DNA from: Pseudophaeobacter sp. EL27
GTDB lineage: Bacteria; Pseudomonadota; Alphaproteobacteria; Rhodobacterales; Rhodobacteraceae
Direction: 5' to 3'
DNA length: 64,000 nt
NCBI RefSeq assembly: GCF_900313025.1
Contig: NZ_OMPQ01000015.1
Coordinates: 133,775 to 197,774, forward strand
Program-made: the position numbers and the translations under genes
The notes under the pieces: model-generated
What the model saw: only the letters and a program-made list of their open reading frames with translations
Told to the model about the DNA's origin: nothing
The model's database searches: none
Shown: positions 49,123 through 58,722 of the stretch, piece after piece
How positions within the stretch are numbered: position 1 is the first letter of the stretch
Layout: every line of letters begins with the position of its first letter

Positions 49123-50895
49123 CTACTCGGCAGCCTCGATGCCATCCACAAGGATCGGCAATTGCATTTCAAACACGGCGCCGCTTTTTTGTCCGTTGCG
49201 CGCTGCGAGCCTTCCCCCTAGGTCGTTCACGATCCCAGAGGAGATGGCAAGCCCCAGCCCAACCCCGTCACCGGCCTGTTTGGTGGTGTAGAAGGGATCA
49301 AACAGGCTTCCAAAATCCTCAATCCCCACCCCATTGTCGCGCACCGACAGGGTCGCAGTCTCACCCGCAGCCAGGAGGATCTCAACCTCAGGCTCCTCAA
49401 CCGATTTGGTGGCATCCAGCGCATTGCGCAAGAGGTTGACCATAACCTGTTCTAACCGCATGCGATCGGCCATGACAAAGACCGGATCATCCGGAAGGAT
49501 ACGGGTGATCTTGACATGGCGCTGGCGCAGCTGTGGCTCCATCATCGACAGGCTGGAGGCCAGCGCATCGCCAAGGTTTACAGGGCTAAAGGCATCACCG
49601 CCCTTACGGGCATAGGACTTCAGCTGGCGCGTAATCGCCCCCATGCGTTCGATCAGATCATCAATCCGGCCAAAGGAGGCCAGCGCCTCATCAGGGCGGT
49701 TGCGATTGAGCAAAAGCCGCGCCCCAGCCAGATAGGTTTTCATCGCCGCCAAGGGCTGGTTCAACTCGTGGCTGACAGCTGCCGACATCTCGCCCAGAGC
49801 CGCCAGTTTTGAGCTCTGCGCCAGGCTTTGTTCTGCCACCGCAAGGGTCTTTTGCATGCGTTCGCGCTCGGCAATTTCCCGCTGGAGCCGTGCGTTCAAT
49901 ACGCGAAGCTCCGCCGACTCCCGCTGGAACAGCGCCATGCGCAGCGCGGTCTTGCGGCTGAGCGCATAAAAGGCCAGCGCCAGCAGGATGGCGAATCCCA
50001 TGATCTCCAGTGCCAAAACCGCGTTCACCCTTTCGCGGATCGAAGCAAAGGTGGTGAAAGAGGTCATCCGCCAGCCCTGAAACGGCACCCGGTTCTCCAG
50101 CCGCATCACCGCCTCACCCTGCAAATAGGCATCAGCTGGCAGGGTGCTCCAGTCCGCCGTCGCGCGGATGGCGCGCTGAATGGCGCTTTCGGGGGTCTGC
50201 AACAGCAGCGCCTCCCCCTCCTTGAGGCCCCGCCAGCGCGCCTCGGTTGCCAGGACGATATTGCCCTTGCTGTCGGTGACCATCACCGCATCCGAAACCC
50301 CGGCCCAGGCGCGTTCAAATTTGCGCAGATCAACCTCGATGACGATCACGCCCAGCAGGCCCGATATATCCACCACCCGGCGGGAATAGGTAAATCGGTA
50401 GCCGCCCACTTCGCGTTTGATCACGGAAAACACCGTCGATCTGGCGCGGGCGGCATCAACAAAATAGGCCTCATTGCGATGGTTTTCGCCCAACCGGTTA
50501 CGATTGGTCGCCGCAACTGTGCGACCGTCATTGGCCATCAGCATGATCGAGTCCGCGCCGATTTCCTCAATGAAGGACAACAGGCGCTGGGTTGATAGAG
50601 AGAAGTCCTGGCTTTGCAGGGCCGCAATCAGGGTCTGATCCCGCGCCAGCAGCTGAGGCACAATCGCATAACGTCGCAACTCGCTGACAAGGTTGCCAGA
50701 ATAGAGCGCCAGCCGCAGTTCGCCGCGATTGCGGGTACTGTCGGTAAAGCGATGGGTCAATTGCTGGTTGGTCACCCAGACAGTGACTGCCGCAACCCCC
50801 ATGAACAGCAAAAGCGCCAGTCGCGCTCCCCAGGGAATGGTGCGCGATCCGGTCTCTTTTTCTGGGGCTGCTTTGGGAGTCTGCGGCGCATTCAT
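49123..50895 (-). CDS. dctB: DctB-like sensor histidine kinase
   Basis: A 590-residue membrane kinase. The two transmembrane helices are at residues 22-42 (GARLALLLFMGVAAVTVWV) and 292-312, and flank a periplasmic double-PAS sensor like that of DctB. A coiled linker (ESAELRVLNARLQREIAER) leads to the phosphoacceptor helix MSAAVSHELNQPLAAMKTY with His376. The ATPase part has NLLRNALDA (N box), VRDNGVGIED and GVGLGLAISSGIV. It is upstream of dctD with 33 bp between. DctB binds C4-dicarboxylates in related bacteria; the ligand here is inferred. Confidence 0.83.
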   Translation of the reverse strand: MNAPQTPKAAPEKETGSRTIPWGARLALLLFMGVAAVTVWVTNQQLTHRFTDSTRNRGELRLALYSGNLVSELRRYAIVPQLLARDQTLIAALQSQDFSLSTQRLLSFIEEIGADSIMLMANDGRTVAATNRNRLGENHRNEAYFVDAARARSTVFSVIKREVGGYRFTYSRRVVDISGLLGVIVIEVDLRKFERAWAGVSDAVMVTDSKGNIVLATEARWRGLKEGEALLLQTPESAIQRAIRATADWSTLPADAYLQGEAVMRLENRVPFQGWRMTSFTTFASIRERVNAVLALEIMGFAILLALAFYALSRKTALRMALFQRESAELRVLNARLQREIAERERMQKTLAVAEQSLAQSSKLAALGEMSAAVSHELNQPLAAMKTYLAGARLLLNRNRPDEALASFGRIDDLIERMGAITRQLKSYARKGGDAFSPVNLGDALASSLSMMEPQLRQRHVKITRILPDDPVFVMADRMRLEQVMVNLLRNALDATKSVEEPEVEILLAAGETATLSVRDNGVGIEDFGSLFDPFYTTKQAGDGVGLGLAISSGIVNDLGGRLAARNGQKSGAVFEMQLPILVDGIEAAE

Positions 50896-50931
50896 AGGTT
50901 TACCCTATTCCTGGCGCCGCAGGAGCTCAAG

Positions 50932-51600
50932 TCACGCCGCGGCGACAATACCGGCCAATGCGCGAAAGACTGCCGTTCCGTCGGTGCCACCATGACCTTC
51001 GTCAGCGGCGCGCTCTGGGTGCGGCATCATACCAAGCACGCGGCGGTTTTCAGACAGGATACCGGCGATATCATCAACCGACCCATTTGGATTGTCCGCA
51101 TAGGTAAAGGCAATGCGGTCCTGGTCTTTCAACGCGGCGATGGTCTCTGCATCGGCAAAGTAGTTGCCATCGTGATGCGCGATCGGAATGCCGATCACAT
51201 CGCCCTTGGCATAGCCATTGGTAAAGACACTGTCTTCGGTGGCGACCTGCAGATCGACGGTGCGGCAAATGTATTTCAGCCCGGCATTGCGCAGCAATGC
51301 GCCTGGCAGAACACCCGTCTCGGTGAGGATCTGGAAGCCGTTGCAAACCCCCATGGCATAGCCGCCACGGTTGGCATGTTCGACAACTGCCTGACAGATC
51401 GGCGACTGGGCCGCAATGGCACCGCAGCGCAGATAGTCCCCATAGGAGAAACCACCGGGAACGCCTACGATATCAATACCCTCGGGCAGCACACTGTCCT
51501 TGTGCCACACCATTGAGACATCAAAGCCGGCCTGTTCAAAGGCAACCGCAAGATCGCGGTCGCAATTGGATCCGGGAAATACGACGACGGCTGCTTTCAT
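50932..51600 (-). CDS. purQ: Phosphoribosylformylglycinamidine synthase, glutaminase subunit
   Basis: A 222-residue class I glutamine amidotransferase that provides ammonia to PurL in step four of purine synthesis. It has [25 protein letters not shown], the nucleophile cysteine in [12 protein letters not shown] and a His-Glu pair in MMPHPERA. The start at 51600 shares one base with the purS stop (TGATG), so the two are coupled. Confidence 0.95.
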   Translation of the reverse strand: MKAAVVVFPGSNCDRDLAVAFEQAGFDVSMVWHKDSVLPEGIDIVGVPGGFSYGDYLRCGAIAAQSPICQAVVEHANRGGYAMGVCNGFQILTETGVLPGALLRNAGLKYICRTVDLQVATEDSVFTNGYAKGDVIGIPIAHHDGNYFADAETIAALKDQDRIAFTYADNPNGSVDDIAGILSENRRVLGMMPHPERAADEGHGGTDGTAVFRALAGIVAAA

Positions 51601-51830
51601 CACTTCATCTCGATGCTGTAGGATTCGATCACAGTATTGGCGAGCAGCTTTTCGCACATCTCGGTCACATCGGCCTCGGTGGCGCCCGGCGTGAGGTCAA
51701 GATCAATCACCTTGCCCTGACGCACGCCTTCGACCTTATCAAAGCCCAGAGCCCCAAGCGCGTGGCGCACGGCCTCACCCTGTGGATCCAGAACCCCGTT
51801 CTTCAGCATTACATGCACCCGTGCCTTCAT
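51600..51830 (-). CDS. purS: Phosphoribosylformylglycinamidine synthase subunit PurS
   Basis: A 76-residue small subunit that bridges PurQ and Pur[20 protein letters not shown] and [14 protein letters not shown] are standard PurS sequence. It lies between purC and purQ on one strand, the usual roseobacter order; the larger PurL is not in the window. Confidence 0.93.
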   Translation of the reverse strand: MKARVHVMLKNGVLDPQGEAVRHALGALGFDKVEGVRQGKVIDLDLTPGATEADVTEMCEKLLANTVIESYSIEMK

Positions 51831-51940
51831 CGTGTCGTTCCTCAGCTTCGATGGGAGCCGACCCCTGGTCGCGCCCTTTGCAGAAAATGTAGTACCCCCC
51901 CGGCTCGACGGGAGATAGGGGAGAGAGTATGTTCACCAGA

Positions 51941-52702
51941 TCAGTTCACCAGCGTCGGCTTGCTGGGGCTTGGCGGATTGTTTGGCATCACGCCCAGACG
52001 GCGCGCCACTTCGCTATAGGCATCGGTCAGACTGCCCAGGTCGCGACGGAACACATCCTTGTCGAGCTTCTGCCCGCTCTCAATGTCCCACAGGCGGCAG
52101 CTGTCGGGGCTGATCTCATCGGCCACCACCAGACGCTGGAAATCGCCGTCATAGACGCGGCCAATTTCGATCTTGAAGTCCACCAGACGGATCCCAACAC
52201 CAAACATGACGCCGGACATAAAGTCGTTCACCCGCAGCGCCAGGCTGAGGATATCATCCATATCCTGCTGACTGGCCCAGCCAAAGGCCGCGATATGCTC
52301 TTCGGAGACCAGCGGATCACCCAGGCTGTCGTCTTTGTAGCAGTACTCGACGATGGGACGCGGCAGCTGTGTGCCCTCGTCGATGCCAAGCCGTTTGGAC
52401 ATGGAGCCCGCAGCGTAGTTGCGCACGATCACTTCCAGGGGAATGATCTCGCAGGACCGCACCAGCTGCTCACGCATGTTCAGACGCTTCAGGAAATGTG
52501 TCGGCACGCCGATCTGGCCCAGGCCTTTCATGAAGTATTCGCTCAGCAGGTTGTTCAGGACACCTTTGCCTTCGATCACGTCTTTCTTTTCGGCGTTGAA
52601 CGCGGTGGCGTCATCCTTGAAATACTGCACGATGGTGCCCGGTTCCGGACCTTCATACAGTGTTTTGGCTTTGCCTTCGTAGATCTTCTTGCGACGTGCC
52701 AT
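51941..52702 (-). CDS. purC: SAICAR synthetase
   Basis: A 253-residue enzyme that ligates aspartate to CAIR with ATP in purine synthesis. It has [52 protein letters not shown] and [12 protein letters not shown]. The start is ATG 52702 after GAGGAG-like sequence; the open frame further upstream to 53152 is non-coding by composition. It is first of purC-purS-purQ, with 110 bp before purS. Confidence 0.95.
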   Translation of the reverse strand: MARRKKIYEGKAKTLYEGPEPGTIVQYFKDDATAFNAEKKDVIEGKGVLNNLLSEYFMKGLGQIGVPTHFLKRLNMREQLVRSCEIIPLEVIVRNYAAGSMSKRLGIDEGTQLPRPIVEYCYKDDSLGDPLVSEEHIAAFGWASQQDMDDILSLALRVNDFMSGVMFGVGIRLVDFKIEIGRVYDGDFQRLVVADEISPDSCRLWDIESGQKLDKDVFRRDLGSLTDAYSEVARRLGVMPNNPPSPSKPTLVN

Positions 52703-53013
52703 GAGGAGCCTTTCGAGGTAAAGGCCAGGAATCCCGGCCCGGTTTCTTGCCGCTCTCATAGGGCAAGGGGGGAATTGCTGCAAGTATAGTGGCGCGAACC
52801 AGAGGAATAGAACCGCATTTGGAAAGAGTGTCGCAGGCAAACCCGCAAAAATCCGCGAGACATCTGGGATCTGGCCCGGCGATCTACCCAATCCTGGTCG
52901 CAAAACAGGGTAAGCGCTGGCCCCGTTCAGACCGGCAAATTGTCGCAATCGCTGTCTCCAGCCCCATATTGTCCCATATCGATACCAATACAGTGCTTTT
53001 TGGAGGACGTGAC
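52703..53013. promoter_or_regulatory. Divergent region between purC and the DUF1476 gene
   Basis: These 311 bp carry no gene. They must contain the purC promoter on the minus strand and the DUF1476 promoter on the plus strand. A purine-type operator could not be recognised by eye. Confidence 0.4.
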
Positions 53014-53340
53014 ATGACGACATTTGATGACCGCGTACAGGCCTTTGAGGCAAAATTTGCGCATGACCTTGATCTCCGATTTCAGGCCCGGGCCCGCTGC
53101 AACAAACTATTAGGGCTTTGGGCAGCGGATATCCTGAGCCTGAGCGATGCACAGGCAGAGAGCTATGCCTCTGATGTTGTTACCGCTGACCTGCAACACC
53201 CCGGCCATGATGATGTGTTGAACAAAATCCTCGCAGACATGCAGGCAAAAAACCAAACGCAGATAACCGCAGATGACATCAAGGAACAGATGTCCGCGTT
53301 TATGACTGAGGCCTGCGCAGAAATGCTGGAAACCACCTAA
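53014..53340 (+). CDS. DUF1476 protein (ATPase inhibitor zeta-like)
   Basis: A 108-residue helical protein: [36 protein letters not shown], then a four-helix body. DUF1476 members in alphaproteobacteria include the zeta subunit that inhibits the F1-ATPase of Paracoccus through its N-terminal helix. The start is ATG 53014 after TGGAGGA. The assignment to the family is strong; inhibition of ATP synthase is by family. Confidence 0.87.
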   Translation: MTTFDDRVQAFEAKFAHDLDLRFQARARCNKLLGLWAADILSLSDAQAESYASDVVTADLQHPGHDDVLNKILADMQAKNQTQITADDIKEQMSAFMTEACAEMLETT

Positions 53341-53423
53341 CCGCAAGGGGCACATCAAATCCCCCTCCGCTAGGGCCCATTTGCGGGTGCAATTAACGTC
53401 ACAAAAACCTGAGCTTGCTAGCC

Positions 53424-53461
53424 TGATCTTTCTGCCCCTTCCGGGCCCCGCAGAAAGATCA
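53424..53461 (+). repeat. Perfect 12-bp hairpin abutting the mprF-like start codon
   Basis: TGATCTTTCTGC and GCAGAAAGATCA are separated by 14 bases and end 2 bases before ATG 53464. No standard ribosome site is free between hairpin and start. A stem this close could mask translation initiation or be a repressor site at the promoter. Confidence 0.65.
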
Positions 53462-53463
53462 CA

Positions 53464-55446
53464 ATGCAGAGCCTCAAACTCCCTTCGGCAGGACAGCCTT
53501 TTCAGGTCCTGCGCCTGACCGCGCCCTTTGCCATGGCTGCCCTTTGCCTCTGGGCGCTTTCGACCCGTATTGATCTGCCATCGGCTGCGGATCTTGGCGG
53601 CATGCTGGGGGAGTTGCAGCTCTGGCAATGGTTGGCTGCTTGTAGCGCCACTTGTTTCAGTTTCTGGGCTTTGGGGCGCTATGATGCCGTGGCCCATCGT
53701 CACCTGCAAACAGGCCTGGATGGCCCCCAAGCCCGTCGCGCCGGAATGGCGGCAATCGCTTTTTCGCAGTTTGTGGGTTTTGGCCTGGTTACCGGCGCCT
53801 ATGCGCGGTGGCGATTGGTACCCGGGTTGACCGTGATGCAGGCAGCACAGCTGACCGGGTTGGTGGCTTTGACCTTCATGGCGGCACTGGCGGTGATCTG
53901 TGGCCTTGCCATGGTGCTTTTTCCTGTCTTTGCCTGGTTCCGCCCCCTCGGCGCCCTGCTTGTTGCCCTCGCACTCGCCGCCAGCACCTTCAGCTTTGTT
54001 GCCCCCCGGTTGACCCTCGGCCCCCTTTCGCTGCGCTGGCCCTCGCTGCGCGCCATGCTGGCGTTGTCCGTTTGGGCACTGATCGATGTAACAGCCGCCG
54101 GAACGGCCCTCTGGATCCTGTTGCCCGCAATGCTCGAGATTTCCTGGACAACCCTTCTGGTGGTCTATGCCATCGCTCTGGGCGCCGCGATCCTGTCCTC
54201 AGCGCCCGGCGGCACCGGCCCCTTGGAGCTGATGATCTTTACCCTGCTTCCCGCGCAGGACAGCACCGGGCTATTGGCGGCACTTTTGGCGTTTCGACTG
54301 GTCTATTATGCCCTGCCCGCCGCAATTGCCTGTGTGATCATGGTTGTGCCCGAGCGGCTTAAATCCATCCGCGCGCCGGTTACCGATCCCGATCTTCTGG
54401 GCGCCCAGCACCGGGCAGCAGAGATGCTGCCGCATCACCGGTTCCGGGCCGAAAGCGGCGTGATCCGGCAAAATGGTGGCCATGTTCAGGCCTTTGGGTT
54501 TAACCAGCTGGCGCTGCTGAACACCCCACAGATTTCTGTGGCCCTGTTTGACCCGATGAACGGAGTGTTCAAAGAAACCCTGGCCCCTTTGCAACGATAC
54601 GCACGCGAGCGCAATGCCACGCCCTGCTTTTACAAATGCTCAGCCCGCAATGCTCTCGCTGCCCGCCAGGCGGGTTGGGTGGTCTTACGTATCGCCGCCG
54701 AGGCTGTGGTCACGCCCCTGACCTTCAGCGAGGCAGGGTCCAGCCATCGCCAGTTGCGCCGTAAACTGCGCCATGCCGAAAAGGCAGGCATAACGGTGCG
54801 CCCGGCTCCGCCCAGCCTGCCACTGGAACAGATGGAAGCCTTGGATCTGGCCTGGCAAAACCACCATGGCGGTGCGCGTGGCACCACCATGGGACGATTT
54901 GAAGCCAATTACCTCGCTACACAACGGGTCTTTCTGGCCTGGCAGGGAGAGCGCATTATCGGATTTGTCAGCCTGCATATAGCAAATGCGGAATGGTGCC
55001 TCGACCTCATCCGCATCTGCCCCGACGCCCCTGATGGAACGGGTCACAGCCTGGTGCGGGCAGCCATTGCGGGCGCCAAGCAAGAAGAGATCCCACGCCT
55101 CTCGCTCGCTGCGGTTCCCGATCACCGTTATGCCGCCCGAATGGATCCCGGCCTGCGTCGCTTCAAGGCCTGTTTTGCACCTGAATGGCGGCCCCGCTAC
55201 ATGGCCTGCCCCAATTGGGGGGATATGGTGATCGCGGGGTGCGAGCTTTTCCGCCTGATCCATCGCCCTGACCCGGTACAACCCGCGATCCTGATGCGGT
55301 CAGACGATCTGCGTAGCAGCCTTGGCCTCAACCTGCCCGGGGTTTTACCAGGATCAGAAACTGAGGCCGCCGAATGGAACGGCGAAGCCCAACTAACAGA
55401 GAACCAATCCCCACGGGCGGCGCCACAGGCTTCACGCGCCTCATAA
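53464..55446 (+). CDS. MprF-like phosphatidylglycerol aminoacyltransferase
   Basis: A 660-residue membrane enzyme. The first 300 residues contain about seven transmembrane helices of the flippase-like domain (LQLWQWLAACSATCFSFWAL and onward), and SAPGGTGPLELMIFTLLPAQ is a conserved loop. The cytoplasmic C-terminal part (about 310-620) is the GNAT-like synthase domain (FGFNQLALLNTPQISVALFD, RQLRRKLRHAEKAGITV, GFVSLHIANAEWCLDL). MprF proteins add Lys or Ala from tRNA to phosphatidylglycerol and move it across the membrane, lowering negative charge. The residue transferred is not predictable here. Controlled perhaps by the hairpin before its start. Confidence 0.83.
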   Translation: MQSLKLPSAGQPFQVLRLTAPFAMAALCLWALSTRIDLPSAADLGGMLGELQLWQWLAACSATCFSFWALGRYDAVAHRHLQTGLDGPQARRAGMAAIAFSQFVGFGLVTGAYARWRLVPGLTVMQAAQLTGLVALTFMAALAVICGLAMVLFPVFAWFRPLGALLVALALAASTFSFVAPRLTLGPLSLRWPSLRAMLALSVWALIDVTAAGTALWILLPAMLEISWTTLLVVYAIALGAAILSSAPGGTGPLELMIFTLLPAQDSTGLLAALLAFRLVYYALPAAIACVIMVVPERLKSIRAPVTDPDLLGAQHRAAEMLPHHRFRAESGVIRQNGGHVQAFGFNQLALLNTPQISVALFDPMNGVFKETLAPLQRYARERNATPCFYKCSARNALAARQAGWVVLRIAAEAVVTPLTFSEAGSSHRQLRRKLRHAEKAGITVRPAPPSLPLEQMEALDLAWQNHHGGARGTTMGRFEANYLATQRVFLAWQGERIIGFVSLHIANAEWCLDLIRICPDAPDGTGHSLVRAAIAGAKQEEIPRLSLAAVPDHRYAARMDPGLRRFKACFAPEWRPRYMACPNWGDMVIAGCELFRLIHRPDPVQPAILMRSDDLRSSLGLNLPGVLPGSETEAAEWNGEAQLTENQSPRAAPQASRAS

Positions 55447-55584
55447 TCAAGTTGAGGATTATGCAATTGCCCTTAATGCGCACTCATGACACAGCAGGCG
55501 TGAACTTTTGCTGCTCTTGAGCGATAGGACAGCCGAAGGGGCCAAACCAGCCCGCACTTGCCTCTCCTTTTACAGGACACACCG

Positions 55585-56610
55585 ATGACCAAATTCTTTG
55601 CTGATTTCCTTGCGGAAAAAGACGTTCTTCTGGCCGATGGGGCCACTGGCACCAACCTCTTCAACATGGGTTTGCAATCCGGCGATGCGCCGGAACTGTG
55701 GAACACCGATGAGCCCAAAAAAATCATGGCGCTTTATCAGGGCTCTGTCGATGCGGGCAGCGATCTGTTTTTGACCAACAGTTTTGGCGGCACTGCTGCA
55801 CGTCTGAAACTGCATGACGCCCAGGGTCGGGTACGTGAGCTGAACCGCGCTGCGGCCGAATTGGGCCGCGAAGTGGCCGACAAGGCCAGCCGCAGGATTG
55901 CTGTCGCAGGCTCCGTTGGCCCAACCGGTGAAATCATGCAGCCAGTCGGCGAGATGAGCCACTCCCTGGCGGTTGAAATGTTCCACGAACAGGCCGAGGC
56001 CCTGAAAGAGGGCGGCGTCGATGTGCTCTGGGTGGAGACCATTTCCGCCCCCGAAGAATTCCGCGCCGCCGCCGAGGCCTTTGCCCTGGCGGATATGCCC
56101 TGGTGTGGCACCATGAGCTTTGACACTGCGGGCCGCACCATGATGGGTGTAACCTCTGCCGACCTGGCTCAGCTGGTTGAAGAGTTCTCCAATGCCCCGC
56201 TGGCTTTTGGTGCAAATTGCGGCACTGGTTCTTCGGATATTCTGCGCACCGTGCTGGGCTTTGCCGCCCAGGGTACCGAGCGCCCGATTATCTCCAAGGG
56301 CAATGCCGGCATCCCCAAATATGTCGATGGCCATATCCACTATGATGGCACCCCGGAACTGATGGGCGAATATGCTGTTATGGCACGGAATTCCGGCGCC
56401 AAAATCATCGGTGGCTGCTGTGGCACCATGCCCGACCACCTGCGCGCCATGCGCGAAGCCCTGGACACCCGTCCGCGCGGTGAGCGCCCCAGCCTGGAAC
56501 AGATTGTCGAAGTGCTTGGTCCCTTTACCTCAGCCAGCGATGGCACCAGCGCAGAAGATCAGGCCGCCACAGAGCGTCGCTCCCGCCGGGGCGGTCGCCG
56601 TCGCGGCTAG
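55585..56610 (+). CDS. bmt: Homocysteine methyltransferase (betaine-homocysteine type), part of a split methionine synthase
   Basis: A 341-residue zinc-dependent enzyme. The barrel starts with LADGATGTNLFNMGL; the zinc ligands are C212 (GANCGTGSS) and C278/C279 (GGCCGTMPDH). The sequence corresponds to the homocysteine-binding domain of MetH or BHMT. With the corrinoid protein 1.4 kb downstream it probably makes methionine using methylcobalamin, replacing a one-chain MetH; in Phaeobacter and Dinoroseobacter such a split enzyme has been found by mutant-fitness work, to my recollection. Direct use of glycine betaine is the alternative. The start is ATG 55585; the Arg/Gly-rich tail is odd. Confidence 0.85.
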   Translation: MTKFFADFLAEKDVLLADGATGTNLFNMGLQSGDAPELWNTDEPKKIMALYQGSVDAGSDLFLTNSFGGTAARLKLHDAQGRVRELNRAAAELGREVADKASRRIAVAGSVGPTGEIMQPVGEMSHSLAVEMFHEQAEALKEGGVDVLWVETISAPEEFRAAAEAFALADMPWCGTMSFDTAGRTMMGVTSADLAQLVEEFSNAPLAFGANCGTGSSDILRTVLGFAAQGTERPIISKGNAGIPKYVDGHIHYDGTPELMGEYAVMARNSGAKIIGGCCGTMPDHLRAMREALDTRPRGERPSLEQIVEVLGPFTSASDGTSAEDQAATERRSRRGGRRRG

Positions 56611-56638
56611 AAGACTGACGAATGTAATAGAAAATGTT

Positions 56639-56675
56639 CAAGGGGGCAGTGCGCAGGCATTGCCCCCTTGTCCTT
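56639..56675 (+). terminator. Terminator after the homocysteine methyltransferase
   Basis: CAAGGGGGCA and TGCCCCCTTG form a 10-bp stem with a 12-base loop, followed by a modest T-rich TCCTTG. It is 28 bp beyond the stop codon and separates this gene from the convergent radical SAM gene. Confidence 0.65.
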
Positions 56676-56719
56676 GACGCACACCTCATGGCGGTTCAGT
56701 GCGCGCCTGACTGTATGGC

Positions 56720-57799
56720 TCAGAACAGAGCCATCTGATCCCCGGGTTGTGCTGGACGCTGGAACAGATCGCAGGATAACGGAGCCGCGCTGCTTTGCAG
56801 CCCCAGGCGCTTACAGGCCATCTGAAAGCGTCGCCCGATCATCTCGGCATATTCCCCCTCGCCGCGCATGCGCTGCCCCCAACGCGGGTCATAGTCACGC
56901 CCCCCATGCATTTCGCGCAGCCGCGCCATCACCTTAGCCGCGCGCCCCGGCTCATGCTCTGCCAGCCAGGCCTGCCAAAGCTCCGATACTTCCCGTGGCA
57001 GGCGCAGCATGATCCAGCTGGCCGCATCTGCCCCCGCCGCAGCCCCGGCGGCCAGCAGCGCCTCCAGCTCGTGGTCTGTCAGCCCCGGCACCACCGGCGA
57101 GGCCATCAACCGCACCGGCACCCCGGCGCTGGTGAGGCGGTTGATCACCGCCAGTCTGCGCGCTGGCGTCGGCGCACGGGGTTCCATCCGGCGCGACAGG
57201 TCCGGGTCCAGCGTGGTGACCGAAATGCCAACCCGCACCAACCCCTTGGCAGCCAATTCGGACAGGATATCGAGATCACGCTCAATCAGGCTGCCCTTGG
57301 TCACGATGGCAACCGGGTGATTGAAATCCCGCAGCACTTCCAGACAGGCGCGCGCCAGCCCGTGGTCACGTTCGCAGGGTTGGTAAGGGTCAGTATTGGT
57401 GCCCATGGCCAGGGTCGCCACCCGGTAGCGCGGCTTAGACAGCTCCTGGCGCAGCACCGCGGCCACATTGGGGCGGGCAATCAGCCGGGTTTCAAAATCC
57501 AACCCCGGCGACAGGCCCAAGTAGGCGTGACTGGGACGAGCAAAACAATAGATGCAGCCATGTTCGCAGCCACGATAAGGATTGACCGAGCGATCAAAGG
57601 GCAGGTCCGGCGAGCGATTGTATGAAATGGCACTGCGGACCTGTTCGAGCCGAATCTCGGTGGGAATCACCTCAGGCTGCGGCTGCTGTTCCCAGCCATC
57701 ATCGACCGCTGCGCGCCCCATATCAAAACGACTTGGCGCATTGCTAAGGCTGGCGCGCGCTTTGCGACGCAGCACTGGATTGTGAATCACCTGTTCCAT
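56720..57799 (-). CDS. PA0069 family radical SAM protein (SplB-related)
   Basis: A 359-residue radical SAM enzyme. The [4Fe-4S] motif is in RGCEHGCIYCFARP (C-x3-C-x2-C), after NPYRGCEHG; further signatures are YRVATLAMGTNTDPYQPCE and VAIVTKGSLIERDLDIL. The family is related to spore photoproduct lyase and often lies under SOS control. Here a LexA-type box stands 25 bp upstream of its start, so a DNA-repair role is likely. It sits between the two methionine-synthase genes but on the opposite strand. Substrate not established. Confidence 0.87.
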   Translation of the reverse strand: MEQVIHNPVLRRKARASLSNAPSRFDMGRAAVDDGWEQQPQPEVIPTEIRLEQVRSAISYNRSPDLPFDRSVNPYRGCEHGCIYCFARPSHAYLGLSPGLDFETRLIARPNVAAVLRQELSKPRYRVATLAMGTNTDPYQPCERDHGLARACLEVLRDFNHPVAIVTKGSLIERDLDILSELAAKGLVRVGISVTTLDPDLSRRMEPRAPTPARRLAVINRLTSAGVPVRLMASPVVPGLTDHELEALLAAGAAAGADAASWIMLRLPREVSELWQAWLAEHEPGRAAKVMARLREMHGGRDYDPRWGQRMRGEGEYAEMIGRRFQMACKRLGLQSSAAPLSCDLFQRPAQPGDQMALF

Positions 57800-57823
57800 T
57801 TTGGCATTGTGGTAGTAAACTTA

Positions 57824-57838
57824 GAACAAACAAAGAAC
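57824..57838 (-). promoter_or_regulatory. Alphaproteobacterial LexA box
   Basis: GAAC-N7-GAAC on the plus strand is GTTC-N7-GTTC (GTTCTTTGTTTGTTC) on the minus strand, exactly the direct-repeat SOS box of alphaproteobacteria. It lies 25-39 bp before the start codon of the radical SAM gene, over the likely promoter. Confidence 0.8.
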
Positions 57839-58022
57839 AAACCCGAGAAATCGAAGATTTCCTTGCGAATTCTTCATTATCAATCTGCTATTTTTGGCCC
57901 TATAGGTCGGTTCGGACAACGGCAATGTCGCAAATAATGCAGTCTCGACGCGGCAAAATGGCCCAATAGTCGACATAACGATGCCACGCAGGGGACTCCC
58001 CGCCCACTCAAGGAATAGGCGC

Positions 58023-58721
58023 ATGTCAGAAGAAGAAGATATCATCCTGGCGGAACTGGACGATGAAGAACTTGTCCAACAGATGTTTGATGACCTTTAT
58101 GACGGGATGAAGGAAGAAATCGAAGAAGGTGTGAACATCCTTCTGTCGCGCGACTGGGAGCCCTACAAGGTGCTGACCGAAGCACTGGTTGGTGGTATGA
58201 CCATCGTTGGCGCTGACTTCCGCGATGGCATCCTCTTTGTGCCTGAAGTTCTGCTGGCGGCAAACGCCATGAAGGGCGGCATGGCCATCCTGAAGCCACT
58301 GCTGGCCGCAACCGGCGCGCCGCGCATGGGCTCCATGGTGATTGGCACCGTCAAAGGCGACATCCACGACATCGGCAAGAACCTGGTTTCCATGATGATG
58401 GAAGGCGCTGGTTTTGAAGTTGTCGATCTGGGCATCAACAACCCAGTTGAAAACTACCTGGAAGCGCTCGAAGAGCACCAGCCCGACATTCTGGGCATGT
58501 CCGCCCTGCTGACCACAACCATGCCCTACATGAAGGTCGTGATCGACACCATGGTCGAGCAAGGCAAGCGCGACGACTATGTTGTGCTGGTTGGTGGCGC
58601 GCCACTGAACGAAGAATTTGGCAAGGCAATTGGCGCTGACGGCTACTGCCGTGATGCCGCTGTTGCGGTGGAAATGGCCAAGGACTTTGTTGCGCGCAAG
58701 CACAACCAGATGAGCGCCTGA
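58023..58721 (+). CDS. Methyltransferase cognate corrinoid protein
   Basis: A 232-residue cobalamin carrier. Residues 15-95 are the helical cap (LVQQMFDDLYDGMKEEIEEG), followed by a Rossmann-like B12-binding domain with the lower-ligand motif D-x-H-x-x-G in GTVKGDIHDIGKNLV (H115), then LGMSALLTTTMPYM and VLVGGAPLNEEF. It corresponds to the cap and B12 domains of MetH. It most likely shuttles methyl between methyltetrahydrofolate and the homocysteine enzyme encoded at 55585; both other parts, the pterin methyltransferase and a reductive activator, lie outside the window. DUF1638 follows at once. Confidence 0.92.
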   Translation: MSEEEDIILAELDDEELVQQMFDDLYDGMKEEIEEGVNILLSRDWEPYKVLTEALVGGMTIVGADFRDGILFVPEVLLAANAMKGGMAILKPLLAATGAPRMGSMVIGTVKGDIHDIGKNLVSMMMEGAGFEVVDLGINNPVENYLEALEEHQPDILGMSALLTTTMPYMKVVIDTMVEQGKRDDYVVLVGGAPLNEEFGKAIGADGYCRDAAVAVEMAKDFVARKHNQMSA

Positions 58722-58722
58722 T

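Noticed and set aside
55447-55584. A SAM, SAH or cobalamin riboswitch ahead of the homocysteine methyltransferase
   Set aside because: The 138-nt leader has a small CAGCA/TGCTG pairing, but none of the conserved cores of these riboswitch classes could be recognised.
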